Below are positions 61,608 through 64,000 of a stretch of DNA of 64,000 nucleotides, one piece after another. Source of the stretch: Chryseobacterium sp. KLBC 52. GTDB taxonomy: Bacteria > Bacteroidota > Bacteroidia > Flavobacteriales > Weeksellaceae. The stretch's first letter is position 1. Each line of letters starts with the position of its first letter. The notes beneath the pieces are model-generated. The model was not told the DNA's origin. It did not search any database and saw only the letters and a program-made list of their open reading frames with translations. The position numbers and the translations under genes are program-made. The stretch covers positions 124,001 through 188,000 of the forward strand of contig NZ_QDFZ01000004.1 of assembly GCF_003347605.1 (NCBI RefSeq), written 5' to 3'.

Positions 61608-62772
61608 CTGTGGTAGCAATTTTAAATTTGATGGATACAATTTTACCTTTGATATCCTTTTTCATTTCTATTACATTCAGGTTTTTCAGAGAGGTTGTAG
61701 GAGTCGTTACCAGCGTGATATACTTCTGCTTATCCAGCCTTTCAATACCATAAGTATCATTATCATATACCTGATAGATCACTGCATTGTTGCTGATCAG
61801 GTTTTCAAGCTGATTTCTTTTTTGCTTGATAAGAGCCACCTGCTCATCAGGATTTCCTCCTTTGATGTCTTTTATAGAGAAATAATAGACCGCCATCTTA
61901 TAATCATCCGGCTTTAGTTCTATTTTCTCTTCTTCAGGAGCATTTTCAAGGTTTCTGTTAACTTCCAGCGGTTCGTAGAAAGGAGCGCTGATTCTCATTT
62001 TTAAATTTTTATCCTTGGTCGAATAATAGAAACACTCGCCCGGCTTTATTTTATACATCAATGGAGATTCATTTTCTTTCACTACCATTATTTCTAAGGT
62101 ATTGATCACAGAAACTCCTCTGTCTTTGTCGATGAAACAATATTTGTAAGTTTTTGAAAAAAGAACATCTTTAAATCCTAATAGACCGGTAATCGTAATT
62201 AAAACTGAAGTAACAAGTGCCCAGGCATTCTTTTTGAAGAAATTTTTCTTAGGATGAACAGCTGGAATTTCAATTTCGTTGGTTGCTGTTTTATTTTGTG
62301 TAATTGTTTGGTTTTCAGTGTTCGATTTTTGTAAATCAGTATTTTCTTGAGCTCTGGTATCAACTTTTTTAGGTTGAAATTCAATTTTTGGAAGTTCAGG
62401 AGCTTCAGAAACTGTTTTTTCAAGTTCGTCCAGATCTTCGTCATCAAAATTTTCATTTTCCTGGAGTAATTCACCAGCAAAAAGATGTTGTTTCTTGAAA
62501 TCGTACCATGAGTCATAACCTGCATAAATACTCAATAAATTGAGCATATCTATTCTTGGTAATTTAGTAACCGGTGAAGTTTTAAAGTAGGTGTAAAATG
62601 ACTTTTCACTGATGTTTCCTTTCGCCTTTTTTCGAAGGTCTTCCTGAAAATATATAATATCTATACCCTTCCACTTGGATATGTCATCCTGCGAAGGGGT
62701 ATATTCTTTTAAGTATTGACCCTGAACATCCTTTTTTAGCTGCTCAAAGTGTAATAGATCTAAATCTGTCAA
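61591..62772 (-). CDS. Single-pass membrane protein with N-terminal helical domain, unknown function
   Basis: A 393-aa protein. The N-terminal ~100 residues are helical and cytoplasmic-looking (DLLHFEQLKKDVQG, ISEKSFYTYFKTSPVTKLPR, LLSIYAGYDSWYDFKKQH), possibly a small interaction or DNA-binding-like domain. An acidic/Gln-Lys linker follows, then one membrane segment (about 190-210: NAWALVTSVLITITGLLGFK) and a beta-rich C-terminal domain. Topology suggests signal transfer across the inner membrane. No family recognised; a lipoprotein gene follows with a 17-bp overlap. Confidence 0.6.
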   Translation of the reverse strand: MTDLDLLHFEQLKKDVQGQYLKEYTPSQDDISKWKGIDIIYFQEDLRKKAKGNISEKSFYTYFKTSPVTKLPRIDMLNLLSIYAGYDSWYDFKKQHLFAGELLQENENFDDEDLDELEKTVSEAPELPKIEFQPKKVDTRAQENTDLQKSNTENQTITQNKTATNEIEIPAVHPKKNFFKKNAWALVTSVLITITGLLGFKDVLFSKTYKYCFIDKDRGVSVINTLEIMVVKENESPLMYKIKPGECFYYSTKDKNLKMRISAPFYEPLEVNRNLENAPEEEKIELKPDDYKMAVYYFSIKDIKGGNPDEQVALIKQKRNQLENLISNNAVIYQVYDNDTYGIERLDKQKYITLVTTPTTSLKNLNVIEMKKDIKGKIVSIKFKIATTDEKNK

Positions 62773-62955
62773 TTTTTCAAAAAATAATTAAATTGTTGAT
62801 TATCAGCTATGTTTTTTTGTAAAACTATTTTACAAAGGTATTACAATTATTTTTCATAGACAAATTTTCTAACTGCTCTACCTTTGTCTTGTTCAAATAA
62901 CAGAACAGAAGAAAATTTTATAAAACAATATTAACAAAATTAAATTTAATTTATT

Positions 62956-63285
62956 ATGAAAAAGTCATTATTCGTAGCTGCTATCGCTGCAATCTCTCTA
63001 GTTGCTTGTAAAAAAACTGAAGCTACTGCTACTGAAGGTACAACTGATTCTGCTGCTGCTACTGTAGCTGATTCTGCTGCTGTAGTTTCTGATTCAGCTG
63101 CTAAAGTTGTTGATTCTGCTGCAACTACTGCTGTAGAAGCTACTAAAGATGCTGCTGCTGCTACTACTGCTGCTGGTGCTGAAGTTGCTAAAGATGCTGC
63201 TAAAGGTGCTGCTGACGCTGCTAAAGGTGCTGCTGATGCTGCTAAAGGAGCTGCTGATGCTGCTAAAGATGCTGCTAAGAAATAA
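62956..63285 (+). CDS. Alanine-rich repeat lipoprotein
   Basis: A 109-aa lipoprotein (MKKSLFVAAIAAISLVAC, lipobox LVAC, then KKTEA). The mature part is Ala/Lys/Asp-rich with near-repeats such as VADSAA, VVDSAA, and KDAAKGAADAAKGAADAAKG, giving amphipathic helical repeats like LEA or apolipoprotein-type sequences. Ala is encoded almost only by GCT, giving long GCT runs. Likely an outer-membrane or periplasmic structural lipoprotein. A TACCTTTG box (62879-62886) lies upstream and a strong terminator follows. Confidence 0.75.
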   Translation: MKKSLFVAAIAAISLVACKKTEATATEGTTDSAAATVADSAAVVSDSAAKVVDSAATTAVEATKDAAAATTAAGAEVAKDAAKGAADAAKGAADAAKGAADAAKDAAKK

Positions 63286-63311
63286 TTCTAGCATACGCTT
63301 AACAATAAAAG

Positions 63312-63341
63312 AACCGTTTCACCCAGTGAAACGGTTTTTTT
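63312..63341 (+). terminator. Terminator of the Ala-rich lipoprotein gene
   Basis: AACCGTTTCAC / GTGAAACGGTT 11-bp stem, CCA loop, then TTTTT. Confidence 0.9.
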
Positions 63342-63348
63342 ATGCTTA

Positions 63349-63378
63349 GTCATTGCGAGCCGAAGGCGAAGCAATCAC
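63349..63378. repeat. Short intergenic palindromic repeat (CATTGCGAG...GAAGCAATC type)
   Basis: CATTGCGAGCC-GAA-GGCGAAGCAATC can fold through ATTGC/GCAAT and GCC/GGC. It resembles a dispersed intergenic repeat common in flavobacteria and other bacteria; only one copy was seen in this window. Confidence 0.5.
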
Positions 63379-63407
63379 TTTTATATCAAAATCAGATCGG
63401 GAATAGA

Positions 63408-64000
63408 TTATCCCTTCTTTTGTTTCAGAGATTCATAGCACGTAATTGCTACTGCATTACTCAGGTTCAAAGAATCAATACTTCCAGCCATAGGAATTAA
63501 CGTGTTTTTTCCTTTTCCAATCCAGAAATCACTCAATCCGGAATGTTCCGTCCCGAATAATACCGCAGAACGCTGCTTGAAATCTCTCTTATAAAGATCT
63601 TCCGCACTTTCGTCCATAAGCGTTGTGTAGATATTGAAGCTGTTTTTTTGCAGAAATTCCAAGGTTTCTTCATTCTCAGCCTGATAGACTTCCATTCCGA
63701 AAAGGCAGCCAACACTGGATCTGATGACATTCGGATTATAAAAATCGGTTTTTCCGTCTGCAACAATCAGTGCATCGACTCCAAAAGCTTCACAACTTCT
63801 TAAAATAGCACCAAGATTTCCCGGTTTTTCTACGCCTTCAACAATAATTACCGTAGAATCTTCTTTAGGAACAAAGGTTGAAAGCGGAGTTTCTTTTGCC
63901 TGGTAGATGCCGATAATTCCTTCAGAACTTCCTCTGTAAGCAATTTTTTCATAGACTTTTTCACTTACATAATGGATTTTTCCATCAGGAAGAGTTCCTT
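63408..64000 (-). CDS. TrmH/SpoU-family RNA 2'-O-methyltransferase (5' end outside window)
   Basis: The frame is open from the stop at 63408 to the window edge, so only the C-terminal ~197 residues are present; an internal ATG at 63695 is not the start. SPOUT motifs are visible: VEGVEKPGNLGAILRSCEAF, then ALIVADGKTDFYNPN and RSSVGCLF, and near the C-terminus VLFGTEHSGLS and SLNLSNAVAITCYE. These form the trefoil-knot SAM site. The target could be rRNA or tRNA; it cannot be decided from this fragment. Confidence 0.92.
   Translation of the reverse strand, partial: GTLPDGKIHYVSEKVYEKIAYRGSSEGIIGIYQAKETPLSTFVPKEDSTVIIVEGVEKPGNLGAILRSCEAFGVDALIVADGKTDFYNPNVIRSSVGCLFGMEVYQAENEETLEFLQKNSFNIYTTLMDESAEDLYKRDFKQRSAVLFGTEHSGLSDFWIGKGKNTLIPMAGSIDSLNLSNAVAITCYESLKQKKG

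Noticed and set aside
63094..63294. Ser-rich frame antisense to the Ala-rich lipoprotein
   Set aside because: Ser-rich composition is only the complement of GCT repeats.

Overview
This window comes from a low-GC, Gram-negative Bacteroidota chromosome, most likely Chryseobacterium or a close Weeksellaceae relative. The evidence is the set of SusC/SusD-type transporters, type IX secretion (T9SS) C-terminal sorting domains, lipoproteins with acidic residues after the lipobox Cys, promoters of the TTG-N19/20-TAnnTTTG type, and Bacteroidota-specific families (GYDIA GHMP kinase, MbnP/MbnH, DUF5074 beta-propellers). No tool was run. Functions are assigned by reading motifs; genus is inference.

Layout. 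1-3.1 kb: a GHMP kinase cut by the window edge, pckA and aroQ. 3.2-8.0 kb: a SAM-I riboswitch, with a palindrome over its promoter, controlling a SusC/SusD pair. 8.0-18.5 kb (minus strand): a compact polymorphic-toxin operon with a tail-fibre-like protein, a short T9SS-tail protein, a 2253-aa SpvB/Rhs protein ending in an HExxH toxin domain, a putative exported immunity protein, an orphan second Rhs C-terminus with another HExxH domain, and a second putative immunity protein. A methyltransferase lies upstream. 19.9-30.4 kb: a zinc/cadmium/cobalt-type efflux island (small Cys-rich protein, CzcA fused to a TolC-like outer-membrane factor, adaptor, bestrophin-like channel, CDF transporter, Fur-family regulator, P1B ATPase). 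Two copies of the palindrome TGCAAT-N3-ATTGCA sit at the same distance from a TAnnTTTG box, before czcA and before the ATPase.

30.8-33.5 kb: a secreted M36 metalloprotease. 33.9-39.7 kb: a probable copper-handling cluster (two paralogous Cys-motif small proteins, YHS lipoprotein, SCO protein, exported superoxide dismutase, MbnP, di-haem MbnH, outer-membrane protein). 39.7-46.8 kb: a cobalamin riboswitch followed by a BtuB-like receptor and three surface proteins, one of them BtuG-like. A hairpin buries the receptor's start codon. 46.9-48.7 kb: two tandem T9SS paralogues.

48.9-50.7 kb: rpsT followed on the same strand by five tRNA-Glu(UUC) genes in an exact 290-bp tandem duplication; a sixth, divergent tRNA-Glu(UUC) lies nearby. 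50.8-57.3 kb: envelope functions (amidase, LptD-like protein, RidA, membrane protein, DegP). 57.6-61.1 kb: a tRNA-modification group in which TrhO carries the same C-terminal domain as the adjacent U32 protein, followed by a ferredoxin and 5-formyl-THF cyclo-ligase. 61.0-64 kb: two unknown envelope proteins, an Ala-rich repeat lipoprotein and a TrmH-family methyltransferase cut by the window edge.

The strongest leads are the tandem Rhs C-termini with related exported immunity candidates, the paired metal operators, the TrhO/U32 shared domain, the rpsT/tRNA-Glu array and the two riboswitch leaders.
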